A DNA stretch of 64,000 nucleotides from PALSA-1180 sp964624625 (GCA_964624625.1 CAZUXW010000004.1:1-64000), one strand, 5' to 3'. Positions 17,278-27,048 are shown, counted from the stretch's first letter. Translations and numbers: made by a program. Notes: generated by a model from the letters alone, not told the origin.

Positions 17278-18900
17278 ATGACCGATTCCCCGATTAGGCC
17301 CAAAATCACCGCCCCCCCAGCCGACCAGCGCCTGGGAAGCCATTTCCGCTTGGTCACGGCCGCCACCTCGGTCAGCCGGGTGACGGGCTATTTCCGGGAC
17401 ACCTTAAACGCCGCCTTGTTCGGGGCCGGATGGATTTCCGATTCCTATTTCATGGCCATCCGGATCCCCAGCCTGCTCCGGGACCTCTTCGCGGAGGGAG
17501 CCCTGTCCAACGCCTTTGTCCCGGCCTTGACCGCCCGCTTGGAGCAAAAGAACCAAAGCGACGCCTGGGAATTGATGTCCCAGGTTTTGACCCTCCTTTT
17601 CCTGGTCACGGGCAGCCTGACCGCGCTGGGAATATGGTTCGCACCGGAGGTAGTGGGAGTCATCGCCCATGGATTCAAGGGGGATGCGGATAAGTTCAAT
17701 TTAACCGTCCAATTAACCCGGGTTCTTTTCCCGGTCCTGATTTTCGTTTCTTTCGCGGCCCTATGGATGGGTTCCTTGAATTCCCTGAATAAGTTTACGG
17801 CGCCGGCCTTCGCGCCGGTTTTCATGAACCTGACCCAGATCGGGATGGGCCTGGCCCTGCTTAAGTTTTGGCCCGGCGGGACTCCCGGGGAAGAAATTCG
17901 AAAAGTACAACTTTGGTCCGCGGCCATGACCGCCGGAATGTTTTTGCAATGGGCCTCCCAGGTTCCCGCGGCTTGGAGGGCGGGAGTCAGGGTGCGTTGG
18001 TCCTGGCCGCCGAGCCACCCCGGCGTGAGGGAAATGCTGCGCCTCATGGGACCAGCGGTCATCAGCTCCTCCGTCGTCCAGGTCAATCTTTTGGTGAATC
18101 AGTTCTTCGCGTCGTTCCTCACGGTGGGGTACGTCTCCTACCTTTATTACGGTAACCGGCTTTTTCAGCTGCCTTTCGGCATACTCGGCGTTTCCATCGC
18201 GACGGTAACCTTCCCGCTTTTGTCGCGGCAATCCAATTCCGGGAAATTGGGCGAATTCTCGGAAACCTTGAGCCGGGCCTTGGCGGCATGTTTGTTCCTC
18301 ATGATTCCCTGTACCGCGGGAATATGGATCGTGGCAGGACCAGCCTGCCGGCTGGCTTTTGAATATGGGCGGTTTTCGTCCGAGGCGACCCAAGCCGCGG
18401 CGGAGGCTACCATTCTTTACGCCTTGGGCCTGGTGGGATCCTCGGGGGTTAAAATACTACTCCCGGCTTATTACGCCAGGCGGGAGGCCCGGAAGCCCTT
18501 GCGGATCGCCTTGATCGCGATGGCGGCGAACGTTGGCCTGAACCTGGTGGCCTTCCTTTTCTTGGCGGATTCCCATTCCCGCTTTTGGGGACTGGCCTTG
18601 GCCTCCAGTTTGGGCTCCTTGATCAATCTGGTTTTGCTTTTAAGGGGACTGGATGAATTGGAGGTTCATCTTCAGTGGGATTTTTTAAGAAAGGAAGCCG
18701 CGAAAATCCTCTTGGCCGTATCCGCCATGGGACTTGTCACCTGGGGAACGCTCCAGTGCGTCCAAAGCCTCTCCTTGGCGGGGGCCAGGTTGTTTAACTT
18801 TTTAATTCCCGTCCTGGTGGGGGCTGGTGTTTATTTTTGGCTGGCGAAACTTTTGGGGCTTTCGGGCCTGGATTGGGTTTTACGAAAAGGGAAGGGTTAA
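17278..18900 (+). CDS. murJ: Lipid II flippase MurJ
   Basis: 540 aa inner-membrane protein of the MOP superfamily that flips lipid II for peptidoglycan synthesis. About 14 hydrophobic spans run through the protein. Family features are visible: VTAATSVSRVTGYFRDTLNAALFGAG and RIPSLLRDLFAEGALSNAFVP near the N-terminus, and YLYYGNRLFQLPFGILGVSIATV in the middle. Arg residues in the first helices match the conserved substrate cavity. Divergent from rpsT. Confidence 0.96.
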   Translation: MTDSPIRPKITAPPADQRLGSHFRLVTAATSVSRVTGYFRDTLNAALFGAGWISDSYFMAIRIPSLLRDLFAEGALSNAFVPALTARLEQKNQSDAWELMSQVLTLLFLVTGSLTALGIWFAPEVVGVIAHGFKGDADKFNLTVQLTRVLFPVLIFVSFAALWMGSLNSLNKFTAPAFAPVFMNLTQIGMGLALLKFWPGGTPGEEIRKVQLWSAAMTAGMFLQWASQVPAAWRAGVRVRWSWPPSHPGVREMLRLMGPAVISSSVVQVNLLVNQFFASFLTVGYVSYLYYGNRLFQLPFGILGVSIATVTFPLLSRQSNSGKLGEFSETLSRALAACLFLMIPCTAGIWIVAGPACRLAFEYGRFSSEATQAAAEATILYALGLVGSSGVKILLPAYYARREARKPLRIALIAMAANVGLNLVAFLFLADSHSRFWGLALASSLGSLINLVLLLRGLDELEVHLQWDFLRKEAAKILLAVSAMGLVTWGTLQCVQSLSLAGARLFNFLIPVLVGAGVYFWLAKLLGLSGLDWVLRKGKG

Positions 18901-19087
18901 AGCGCCCCGATGGCTTCTCCCCAAGGCGGGGCCGTCCGGGCCTCGAAATAGCCCTTGAACATACGGCAAAATCCAGTGATTTTAACCATCCCTCGCGGGG
19001 CTTGGGCGGGTTTTGAAATGACTTTTAGTTACAGGTTGGAAAAGCTTTGATAAAATAGACAACCTACGACACTTCGGGGGAGGGTTG

Positions 19088-20899
19088 ATGCTTCAGGGCA
19101 ACATCGACAAATACAAACTCCTCGAAATCAAGGGCAGCGGGACCTTCGGGACCGTTTGGCTGGCCGAGGACACCTGGATCGGCAAAAAAGTCGCCATCAA
19201 GATCCCCCACAACCAAAAAGAAGAATTCACCACCCTCATCGCCGAACCCAAGCTGCTGGCCTCGCTGGACCACCCCAATATCGTACAAATCCTGACCGTC
19301 GATAAGGCCGAAAACATATTCTTCATGGTGATGGAATATGTGGATGGGAAAAACCTGGCCCAGCTGATCCAGGATACGCCCCTCTCTTATAAAGAATCGG
19401 TCGACATCATCATCCAGATCCTGGGGGCCCTCCAGTACGCCCACGAGAAAAACGTCATTCACCGCGACTTGAAACCGGGCAATATCCTCTTGACGGCCGA
19501 GCGGAAGGCCAAGATCACCGATTTTGGAACGGCCATGATCCAGGCCGGGAAAAACGGCGCCACGATCGGCGGCACCCTCTATTACATGGCCAAGGAACAG
19601 GTCCTGGGTCATCCCGCCAAGGCTTCGGATGTCTATTCCATCGGGGTCATCCTTTACGAGATGGTGACGGGAAAACTCCCCTTTTACGATGAAGTGCCCA
19701 TGGTCGTTTTGAACAAGATCCTCAAAGACGATGTGCCGGAACCCCACAAGATCAACCCGGGGGTTCCCAAGGAGCTTGAGGCCGTCATCATGAAGGCCCT
19801 CCAGAAGGAAATATCGAAACGTTATCAGTCCGCGGCGGAAATGAAGGCCGACCTCGAGAAAATCGACCCTAAATTACTCCAGGCCATGATCGGCGCCGGC
19901 AACAAGACCCAGGATATCCTGACCCATACGATCATCCAGGAAGAGGCCAAAAAACAGCTCGTCAAGGAAGTGGGGGACATCAACACCCTCCGGTACCAGG
20001 GGTACCATTACAAATTGATCCGGACCATCGGGACGAGGGGCAAGGAAGAAGGCAATTTCATTTCCCCCGTGGCGGTGGCGGTGGACGCCCAAAAACGAAT
20101 TTATGTCTGCGATTCCTTGAAGTGCAGCGTGCAGGTTTTCGACCCGGAGGGGAAGTACCTCTACACCGTCGGCAAGTTCGGCAAGGACAACCAGGCCGAC
20201 CCCAGGGAAGTGTCGTTCCTCATGCCCGTTTCCATCGTCGTGGACCAGGGGGGGAATTTGGTCGTCCTGGACGCGAAGACCTGCAACGTCCAGATCATCG
20301 CGAAGAACGGGCAAGTGGTCGCGAAGTTCGGCGAACCGGCCTCGCCCACCTCGGGCAAGATCGAAATCGGCACGGGCGGCTTCTTCCATCCCCAGGCCAT
20401 CGTCCTGGATGACAAGGACAATATTTACGTTTCCGACACGGGCAACCACCGGATCCGGGTCTTCAACCCCGCCGGCAAGGTGGTGAATAAATTCGGCATC
20501 CAGGGGGCGAGGCTCGGGGAATTCAATAATCCCGCCGGGCTGGCCATCGACAACGCCTCGAACCTTTTGGTGGTGGACGAGAAGAATTACCGGGTCCAAA
20601 TCTTCACCCACCGGGGTGTTTTCAAGAATAAGTTCGGCAAAAGGGGCACGGGAAGGGGCGAGTTCCAGGCGCCTGTCGGCGTCGCCACCGACTCCAAACG
20701 CAATATATTCGTGACGGACCGGGATGTTCGTATTCAAGTTTTCGACCCGGAGGGGTATTATTTAACCGAGTTCGGCATGCCCTCGGGCAACTATAAGATC
20801 GCGCCGAAGTATTACGGGATGTGCCTGGACCCTGAAAATACGTTATACGTGACCGATATCGCCAATTGCAGCGTCCTGGTTTACGCCTTGAAAAAGTAA
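19088..20899 (+). CDS. Soluble Ser/Thr protein kinase fused to a C-terminal NHL beta-propeller
   Basis: 603 aa. Hanks-type kinase (about 9-265): Gly loop GSGTFG (17-22), ATP Lys K38, catalytic HRDLKPGN (125-132), DFG (145-147). The activation loop ends YMAKEQ where bacterial kinases usually have YMSPEQ, so the Pro of the APE-like motif is Lys. After a linker (about 265-305) come about six NHL repeats (PVAVAVD, PQAIVLD, PAGLAID, PVGVATD and similar). No membrane span, so the propeller is cytosolic, unlike PASTA or PknD-type kinases with an external sensor. ATG 19088 follows GGGGGAGGG; a TTG lies one codon upstream. Next to an FHA-cyclase gene. Confidence 0.9.
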   Translation: MLQGNIDKYKLLEIKGSGTFGTVWLAEDTWIGKKVAIKIPHNQKEEFTTLIAEPKLLASLDHPNIVQILTVDKAENIFFMVMEYVDGKNLAQLIQDTPLSYKESVDIIIQILGALQYAHEKNVIHRDLKPGNILLTAERKAKITDFGTAMIQAGKNGATIGGTLYYMAKEQVLGHPAKASDVYSIGVILYEMVTGKLPFYDEVPMVVLNKILKDDVPEPHKINPGVPKELEAVIMKALQKEISKRYQSAAEMKADLEKIDPKLLQAMIGAGNKTQDILTHTIIQEEAKKQLVKEVGDINTLRYQGYHYKLIRTIGTRGKEEGNFISPVAVAVDAQKRIYVCDSLKCSVQVFDPEGKYLYTVGKFGKDNQADPREVSFLMPVSIVVDQGGNLVVLDAKTCNVQIIAKNGQVVAKFGEPASPTSGKIEIGTGGFFHPQAIVLDDKDNIYVSDTGNHRIRVFNPAGKVVNKFGIQGARLGEFNNPAGLAIDNASNLLVVDEKNYRVQIFTHRGVFKNKFGKRGTGRGEFQAPVGVATDSKRNIFVTDRDVRIQVFDPEGYYLTEFGMPSGNYKIAPKYYGMCLDPENTLYVTDIANCSVLVYALKK

Positions 20900-20910
20900 T
20901 TTCGCCGGCA

Positions 20911-21024
20911 TTAACCACAGAGTTACACGGAGTAACACCGAGTGAGACAAAGTCTGAAAAACAGAATTGATTATTATCGAGGGTCGGGCCTTACCCTGTG
21001 TAACTCCGTTCACTCTGTGGTGAA
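20911..21024. repeat. Intergenic palindrome, family B (10-nt unit)
   Basis: The left arm has units CACAGAGTTA, CACGGAGTAA, CACCGAGTGA; the right arm at 21000-21024 is the reverse complement. It fills the gap between the kinase and cyclase genes, and its right edge lies 12 nt before the cyclase start. Confidence 0.75.
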
Positions 21025-21036
21025 AAGGTTTTTGAA

Positions 21037-22608
21037 ATGAGCGCAACCTCAACCCCTGAGCCGGCCGTTCCGGGCCGCATCGTCCTGACCCCCCCGAAAT
21101 CCCTCGGTAAGCCGCAAATCACCATTACCGTCCTGGCCGGCCCCGAGCAGGGCCATGTTTTCAAGATCGCCCGTCCCACGACCACCATGGGCCGGTCCAA
21201 TACCTGCGAAGTGATGATCACCGACCCCCTCGTTTCCCGGCAGCATTGCCAGATCATTTTGGGCATGGGCGGCATTAATTTACGCGACTTGGGAAGCACG
21301 AACGGAACCTTCCTCAACGGCGTCCGGGTGACCGAGAGCCCCCTGCGCAACCAGGATGTGATTTCCCTGGGCGGCACCAGGCTCCGATTCGCCGTGGAAG
21401 TCTCCAAGGACGCCTTGGATTCCAAGACCCCGAAGATCGACGAGTTGGCCCACAAGAAGCTCCTGACCCTCTATGAGGTGGGCAATATCGTCAACTCGGT
21501 CCTGGAGTTAAAGACACTCCTCAATATCATCATGGCCATGGCCATCAAGGTCATGCAGGCCAACCGGGGATTCTTGCTGTTGAAGGAGAAGTCCGGGGAA
21601 TTGAAGCCGGTCGCCACCCACGCCCTGACCCCCGCGGAAGCGGGGGCGCCTTACAGCCAGACCATCGTCGACACCGTGCTCAAGGAAAGGGTTCCCGTTT
21701 TAGTGCTGGACGCGGTGCATGACGTCCGCTTTTCGAACCGCGACAGCCTGAAGGCCCTGCCCCTGTCCTCCGTCATCTGCGTCCCCATTTGGGAAAGGGA
21801 CAATATCGTGGGCGTCATCTATGTGGACAAGGCTGAGGGTACCAACACCTTCAACGAGGAAGACATGTATTTCCTCTCGGCTTTCGCCAACCAGGCCGCC
21901 GTCGCCATTGCCAACGCTAAATTGTTTGACGACGTGAGAAGGGAAGAACGCCTGCGCACCTCGCTCCAAAGGTACCTTTCGCCCAACATCGTGGACGAGA
22001 TGGTCGTCAACAACACGGAAAGCTTTTCCCTGGGCGGCCAGAAAAAAAGAATTACCATCCTCTTCTGCGACATCCGGGGCTTCACCACCCTGACCGAGAA
22101 GGAACCGGTGGAGACCATCGTGGGTTTGTTGAACGAGTATTTCAGCGCCATGTCGGATGTCATCTTCGCCAACCAGGGGACCCTGGATAAGTTCATCGGG
22201 GACGCCATCATGGCCATCTATGGGGCGCCGTTGGAATTAAAGGATAACGCCTACAAGAGTGTGAAGACCGCCGTCGAGATGCGCCAAAAGCTGACCTTGC
22301 TCAACGAGAAATGGAAGGCGGAAAAGAAGCCCCAGATCCAGGTGGGCTACGGCATCAATACGGGCGAGGCCATCGTGGGCAACATCGGCAGCGAACGCCG
22401 CATGGAATACACCGCCATCGGCGACATGGTCAACGTGGCGGCCCGCGTCGAGGGCGAAACCGAGGGAAGCCAGATCTTCATCACCGAGGACACCTTCCAG
22501 GAACTCGGCAACCGGGTGACGGTCAAGAAGCTCAAGCCGGTCCAACTCAAGGGCAAGAGCGCCAAAATCCAAATCTACGAAGTGACCGGGTTAAATTCCG
22601 AGTCCTAA
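21037..22608 (+). CDS. FHA-GAF-class III adenylate cyclase
   Basis: 523 aa signalling protein. FHA domain (about 35-118) with the phosphothreonine-binding residues R53, S67-R68-H70 and N89 (GSTNGTF). GAF domain about 145-300. Class III cyclase domain about 325-500: metal-binding Asp in LFCDIRGFT (about 344) and IGDAIMAIYG (about 388), Lys of LDKFIGD (about 385) and Asp of AIGDMVNVAARVE, a pair that selects ATP over GTP. No membrane span. Its FHA domain could bind a protein phosphorylated by the kinase encoded just upstream; this is inference from neighbourhood. Confidence 0.93.
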   Translation: MSATSTPEPAVPGRIVLTPPKSLGKPQITITVLAGPEQGHVFKIARPTTTMGRSNTCEVMITDPLVSRQHCQIILGMGGINLRDLGSTNGTFLNGVRVTESPLRNQDVISLGGTRLRFAVEVSKDALDSKTPKIDELAHKKLLTLYEVGNIVNSVLELKTLLNIIMAMAIKVMQANRGFLLLKEKSGELKPVATHALTPAEAGAPYSQTIVDTVLKERVPVLVLDAVHDVRFSNRDSLKALPLSSVICVPIWERDNIVGVIYVDKAEGTNTFNEEDMYFLSAFANQAAVAIANAKLFDDVRREERLRTSLQRYLSPNIVDEMVVNNTESFSLGGQKKRITILFCDIRGFTTLTEKEPVETIVGLLNEYFSAMSDVIFANQGTLDKFIGDAIMAIYGAPLELKDNAYKSVKTAVEMRQKLTLLNEKWKAEKKPQIQVGYGINTGEAIVGNIGSERRMEYTAIGDMVNVAARVEGETEGSQIFITEDTFQELGNRVTVKKLKPVQLKGKSAKIQIYEVTGLNSES

Positions 22609-22723
22609 ATCGATATTTTGAAATCACTTCTAAATCATTTTGCGGTCGGTCCCTGTCCAATTCGGGGAGCCAGAGTGGACAGAAGAAAAGGCTGTAATAT
22701 TTTTACAAAAAGGGGGATGTGAC

Positions 22724-22939
22724 ATGAGAGAATTTTCCAAAGACACCAAAATGATTCTCTTGTTGATCATCTGTCTTTTGATGTTTTCTGTTTCTTTAAC
22801 CAGCCCATTTTGGTCACCTTGGATGTTACGACACTATCCGGGTTTTGGACGTATCAGACCCTGGATTATCATGTCCTCATGGGTGTGCGTGATGTTACTG
22901 GCCAATCTAAGTCGAAAACTGCAACAAAAAGACAAATGA
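22724..22939 (+). CDS. Small two-span membrane protein, unknown
   Basis: 71 aa. Hydrophobic segments about 9-30 and 46-63 with a WSPWMLRHYPGFGR loop between; basic tail. Start ATG 22724 follows AGGGGGAT. The coding bases are clearly richer in A+T than the neighbours, which could indicate recent gain. No homologue is recognised. Confidence 0.5.
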   Translation: MREFSKDTKMILLLIICLLMFSVSLTSPFWSPWMLRHYPGFGRIRPWIIMSSWVCVMLLANLSRKLQQKDK

Positions 22940-23026
22940 AACCAGTTTAAGATTGTCCACGACGGGGACCCGTTGTGGACAAGAGAAAAGAGTTACGAAT
23001 TAAAGACGGTTGAACGGGGTAGTTCG

Positions 23027-23263
23027 ATGTCGCTTGAGGATTCTTTTCCGCCGATTGATCCGGTTTCATCCTTGGAAGGTCCTTGGATCGTTGTGCCGCG
23101 CCGACGGCGCTTCGGGTCCAAGTCCCGGGAAGAGTACAACCAACTGCTCCAAAGCCAAAGCGAGCTGTCTGAGTTGTCGGAACCAGTTTCTCGACCCCAG
23201 CCGCCTGTTCCTCCCGCCGTTTACCCACCGGAAGATATTCCCCATTTCGACCAATTGGCCTAA
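23027..23263 (+). CDS. Small Pro-rich protein, unknown
   Basis: 78 aa, acidic start, a basic patch VVPRRRRFGSKSREEY, a Gln/Ser/Glu-rich middle and a Pro-rich tail; probably disordered. Another open frame overlaps it (23010-23318), so the reading frame is not certain. It lies 61 bp before the ABC exporter gene. No function is suggested by the sequence. Confidence 0.35.
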   Translation: MSLEDSFPPIDPVSSLEGPWIVVPRRRRFGSKSREEYNQLLQSQSELSELSEPVSRPQPPVPPAVYPPEDIPHFDQLA

Positions 23264-23324
23264 AATCCTCCTCTTATGCCCTCAAGGGTTGAAGGTTGCG
23301 CTGTATTTTAAGGAGTAATTTCAA

Positions 23325-25118
23325 ATGGCCGTCATTGTGGTGTCAGATAAGGAAGTCATCGACTTTAAATATAATTTAAAGGTTTATTTCGGCTTCCTAA
23401 AAAAATATAAATGGGCCTCGCTGGTTCTGGTTGTCTTGGCATTCCTGATCAGCTGCCTGGACCTGGTGTTCAACTATGCCTTTAAGTTGATTGTGGACAA
23501 CTCCACAAAATTCATCAGCAAGCAAATGCCCTTGGACGCCTTTGAGAAGTTTCTGCTGGCCATTTTCGCCCTTCTCGCGGCCATCCCAACCGTCAGGGCC
23601 CTGGGACGCTGGGTTTACCTTCGGAACATCAACCTGTTGGAAACCGAGTTGATCACCGACATCAAGCGTTACTATTTCAACCACCTGCTGGCCCTTTCCC
23701 ATGGATTTCACACTTCTCACAAGACCGGTTCCCTCATTTCCCGGCTTTCCCGCGGGTCCGGGGCGGTGGAAACCATGACGGACGTCATTATTTTCCAATT
23801 CGTTCCGCTCTTGTTCCAGATGGCCCTGGTCAGCGCCTCCGTCTTTTACTTCACCCTTCCGGTGGGTCTGGTGGTGCTGGCCACGGCCCTGGCCTACGTG
23901 ATCTTTTCCTTCATCCTTAACGAAAATCAAAGGCGATCCAACGCCCTTTATAACAACATGTCCGACTTGGAAAAGGCCAACATCAGCGATGTTTTCACCA
24001 ACATCGAGTCCATCAAGTATTTCGCCAAAGAGAAGGACGTGAAGAACCGTTTCGTGGAGCTCAGCGGAAAAACAAAGGAACTCCAGCTGGATTTTTGGAA
24101 CTATTACAAGTTGTTGGAGGCGGGACAGATTTTTATCCTGGGGATCGGCACTTTTTTCCTGATCGCCCTTTCCGTGAGGGACTTAACGGCCGGCACGATG
24201 GGCATCGGCACTTTCGTCTTTATCTTCACGACCTTCGGTACCTTGCAGGGCCCCCTCTCGGGGTTTGTGTTCGGCATCCGGAACCTTTACCGCGCCATCG
24301 CCGATTTTGAGGACCTCTTCCAATACGGAAAAATCGAGAATGAAATCAAGGACAGGCCCGGCGCCATGAATCTCCGCGTGGTAAGGGGGGCAATCGACTT
24401 CAAGGAAGTCGTTTTCGAGTACAAGAAAAAGAACATCCTCTCCGGCTTTTCCCTGAGGGTGCCGGCCCACCGCAAGGTGGCGGTGGTGGGGCCCTCGGGA
24501 GCGGGAAAGACCACCCTGATCCGCCTGCTTTACCGGCTTTACGACCTGGAATCAGGAACCATCACCATTGACGGCGCCGACATCGCCGGGGTGACCCAGG
24601 CCTCCCTGCGTGACAGCCTGAGCATTGTTCCCCAGGAATGCATCCTGTTTGACGACACCATCTATAACAATATCGCTTTCTCCGATCCCGGGGCGTCGCG
24701 GAAATCGGTGTTCACCGCCATTCGTTTCGCCCAATTGGAAAAGTTCATCGACGGACTGCCCTTGAAGGAAAAAACCATCGTGGGGGAGCGGGGCGTCAAG
24801 TTGTCCGGCGGGGAAAAGCAGCGGGTCTCCATCGCCAGGGCCCTCCTAGCGGACAAAAAAATCCTGGTTCTGGATGAAGCCACTTCCTCGCTGGACTCGG
24901 AAACGGAACATCAAATCCAAAAGGGCCTCAAGGGTCTGATGAAGGGGAGAACATCCATCATCATCGCGCACCGCCTTTCCACGATCATGAGCGCGGACAT
25001 CATCGTGGTGTTGGATGGGGGTAGGGTGGTCCAGCAGGGAAGCCACCGGGAACTCATCCGTAAACCGGGCCTTTACAAAAAGCTTTGGAACCTGCAGAAG
25101 GGCGGTTATATCGGTTGA
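23325..25118 (+). CDS. ABC exporter (fused permease-ATPase), Atm1/HMT1-like
   Basis: 597 aa half-transporter that would work as a homodimer. Six membrane spans (about 20-330) are followed by the ATPase: Walker A GPSGAGKTT (about 389), Q-loop IVPQE, signature LSGGEKQR (about 490), Walker B ILVLDEATSSLD (about 513) and the switch His in IIIAHRLST. The NBD pattern (IDGADIAGVTQASLRDSLSIVPQECILFDDTIYNNI) resembles Atm1/heavy-metal type exporters more than MsbA. Substrate unknown. Start supported by AAGGAG. Confidence 0.9.
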   Translation: MAVIVVSDKEVIDFKYNLKVYFGFLKKYKWASLVLVVLAFLISCLDLVFNYAFKLIVDNSTKFISKQMPLDAFEKFLLAIFALLAAIPTVRALGRWVYLRNINLLETELITDIKRYYFNHLLALSHGFHTSHKTGSLISRLSRGSGAVETMTDVIIFQFVPLLFQMALVSASVFYFTLPVGLVVLATALAYVIFSFILNENQRRSNALYNNMSDLEKANISDVFTNIESIKYFAKEKDVKNRFVELSGKTKELQLDFWNYYKLLEAGQIFILGIGTFFLIALSVRDLTAGTMGIGTFVFIFTTFGTLQGPLSGFVFGIRNLYRAIADFEDLFQYGKIENEIKDRPGAMNLRVVRGAIDFKEVVFEYKKKNILSGFSLRVPAHRKVAVVGPSGAGKTTLIRLLYRLYDLESGTITIDGADIAGVTQASLRDSLSIVPQECILFDDTIYNNIAFSDPGASRKSVFTAIRFAQLEKFIDGLPLKEKTIVGERGVKLSGGEKQRVSIARALLADKKILVLDEATSSLDSETEHQIQKGLKGLMKGRTSIIIAHRLSTIMSADIIVVLDGGRVVQQGSHRELIRKPGLYKKLWNLQKGGYIG

Positions 25119-25183
25119 AGGGTTTCAAGGGCTTTTGCTTTCCCAGTTGACACCCCTTTCCCAATGTCCGATAAAGGTTAACC

Positions 25184-27040
25184 ATGAATAAGATTAAAAC
25201 CCTTCCAGAAAAAGTAATTAACCAAATCGCGGCTGGGGAAGTGGTCGAGCGCCCATCCTCCGTTGTGAAAGAACTCGTGGAGAATTCCCTGGACGCGAAG
25301 GCGACCTTCATTGAGGTTGAGATTCAGGAAGGCGGGAGCCGCCTGATCAAGGTGACCGACAACGGGGAAGGAATGACGCCGGAGGACGCCCAATTGGCCG
25401 TCCAAAAGCACGCTACCAGCAAGATTTACTCGGTGGACGACCTGTCCCACCTCCATACCTTCGGCTTCCGGGGCGAGGCCCTGGCCAGCATCGCCTCCGT
25501 TTCCCATTTCGAGCTTTCGACCCGCACCGCCGAATCCCTTTCCGGAGTTTCCGTCAAGATTAAGGGCGGGGCGGCCCCCAAGACGATTGAGACAGGCAGG
25601 CCGGTCGGGACCACCATCAGCATCGCCAACCTTTTCTTTAACACCCCTGCCCGCATGAAGTTCATGAAGAAGCAAAGCACCGAGGAAAATCACGTCGTCA
25701 TGGTCATGACGACCTATGCCTTGGCCTTTCCCCATGTCGGCTTCAAGCTGACAATCGACGGAAACGAATCCCTCCAGGCGGCCCCTTCGGAGTTTCCGGC
25801 CAGGCTTTCCAAGGTTTTCGGCAGGGATCTTTCAACGTCTTTTTTACCGGTTGACGCCCAATCCAACGGCATCAGGATTACCGGCGTGGTCAGCGCCCCC
25901 ACCATCACCAAGCCCACCAGGGAAAATATGCTTTATTTCGTCAATCGGCGTTGGATCGCCAATCCCTCCCTGGGCCACGCGGTCATGACGGCTTTTCATA
26001 CCCTCTTGCCCACCAGGCGGTTTCCGGTTGCGGTTCTCTTTATCGAGCTGCCCGAGGATCAGGTGGACGTGAATGTCCATCCGACCAAGAAAGAAGTTAA
26101 GTTCGCCAAAGACAGGGAAGTCTATGAAGCGGTTGTAAGGGCCATTCGAAGCGCCTTGTTATCGGCGCCTGGTTCGCTTCAGCCCTTGGCTCCGGCCCCG
26201 GCAGTGCCCATGTCCAATGGCCCCTCTTCCAACACCTCCTATGCCACGACCTTTGCCAATCCAACCCTCTTAAACGAGCCTGGAACTATTCCCGGCTTTG
26301 GGGCACAGGCAACCCCCAACTTATACGACAAGATCGCCCAGCGTTATGCCACCAGCGGGGAAGGGACCCCGCCTTCCGACCCTTTAGCCAGTTTTGTGGA
26401 GCACGGATTCGGCAAGGACGCCCTGCAAGTCCGCCGGATCGACCCTCAAGTATCACTTTATAATTTCAGCCAGTTGTTCAATACCTTCATCGTTTTTCAG
26501 TCGGACTCGGAGATGTTTATCGCCGACCAGCATACGGTCCACGAGAGGCTCAATTACGAGCGGCTCATGAAAGGGGTCCGGGAAAAGGAACTGGAGGTTC
26601 AGCCCTTGTTGGTTCCGGTCACGGTGGAATTGAGCGCCAAGGAAGCCCAGGTGTTGAAGAACAACACGGAAGCCTTGATGGAGCTGGGAATGGAAACGGC
26701 TCCCTTTGGCGGCAACACTTTCCTCATTCGCAGTGTTCCGGCCGATTTGGCCGGCAAAAACCTCGTCAACTTGATGAAAGACCTGGTCGATGACCTGTCG
26801 GCGCAGGATGCTTCCGGAGTGAAAAGCCAGAACCGGCTGGACCAGGCCAGGGAAAGGACGGCGACCTTTTTATCCTGCCGGAGCGCCGTAATGGCGGGGG
26901 ACCGCCTCAATGAGGAGCAAATGGTAGGGATGATCAACCGGATGAGGGAAGCCAACCTGCCCTTTACCTGCCCCCATGGACGCCCGACGATCCTTTCCAT
27001 ACCGCTTTCGGAACTTTACCGAAGGTTTGACCGGCACTGA
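25184..27040 (+). CDS. mutL: DNA mismatch repair protein MutL, endonuclease type
   Basis: 618 aa. GHKL ATPase domain: INQIAAGEVVERP, ELVENSLDA, DNGEGM and TFGFRGEALASI (residues about 10-105). The flexible linker (about 330-415) is Pro/Ala/Ser-rich. The C-terminal domain carries DQHTVHERLNYE, which matches the endonuclease metal motif DQHA-x2-E-x4-E except for Thr in place of Ala, and CPHGRP near the end. This is therefore the nicking type of MutL found in bacteria without MutH. Followed by miaA, a common pairing. Confidence 0.97.
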   Translation: MNKIKTLPEKVINQIAAGEVVERPSSVVKELVENSLDAKATFIEVEIQEGGSRLIKVTDNGEGMTPEDAQLAVQKHATSKIYSVDDLSHLHTFGFRGEALASIASVSHFELSTRTAESLSGVSVKIKGGAAPKTIETGRPVGTTISIANLFFNTPARMKFMKKQSTEENHVVMVMTTYALAFPHVGFKLTIDGNESLQAAPSEFPARLSKVFGRDLSTSFLPVDAQSNGIRITGVVSAPTITKPTRENMLYFVNRRWIANPSLGHAVMTAFHTLLPTRRFPVAVLFIELPEDQVDVNVHPTKKEVKFAKDREVYEAVVRAIRSALLSAPGSLQPLAPAPAVPMSNGPSSNTSYATTFANPTLLNEPGTIPGFGAQATPNLYDKIAQRYATSGEGTPPSDPLASFVEHGFGKDALQVRRIDPQVSLYNFSQLFNTFIVFQSDSEMFIADQHTVHERLNYERLMKGVREKELEVQPLLVPVTVELSAKEAQVLKNNTEALMELGMETAPFGGNTFLIRSVPADLAGKNLVNLMKDLVDDLSAQDASGVKSQNRLDQARERTATFLSCRSAVMAGDRLNEEQMVGMINRMREANLPFTCPHGRPTILSIPLSELYRRFDRH

Positions 27041-27048
27041 AATTACTT

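Noticed and set aside
22991..22999. Second half-site AGTTACGAA
   Set aside because: Only 9 bp match and no inverted partner; expected by chance.
23010..23318. Alternative 102-codon frame
   Set aside because: Cys/Arg-rich, overlaps the better-supported 23027-23263 frame, no ribosome-binding site preference.
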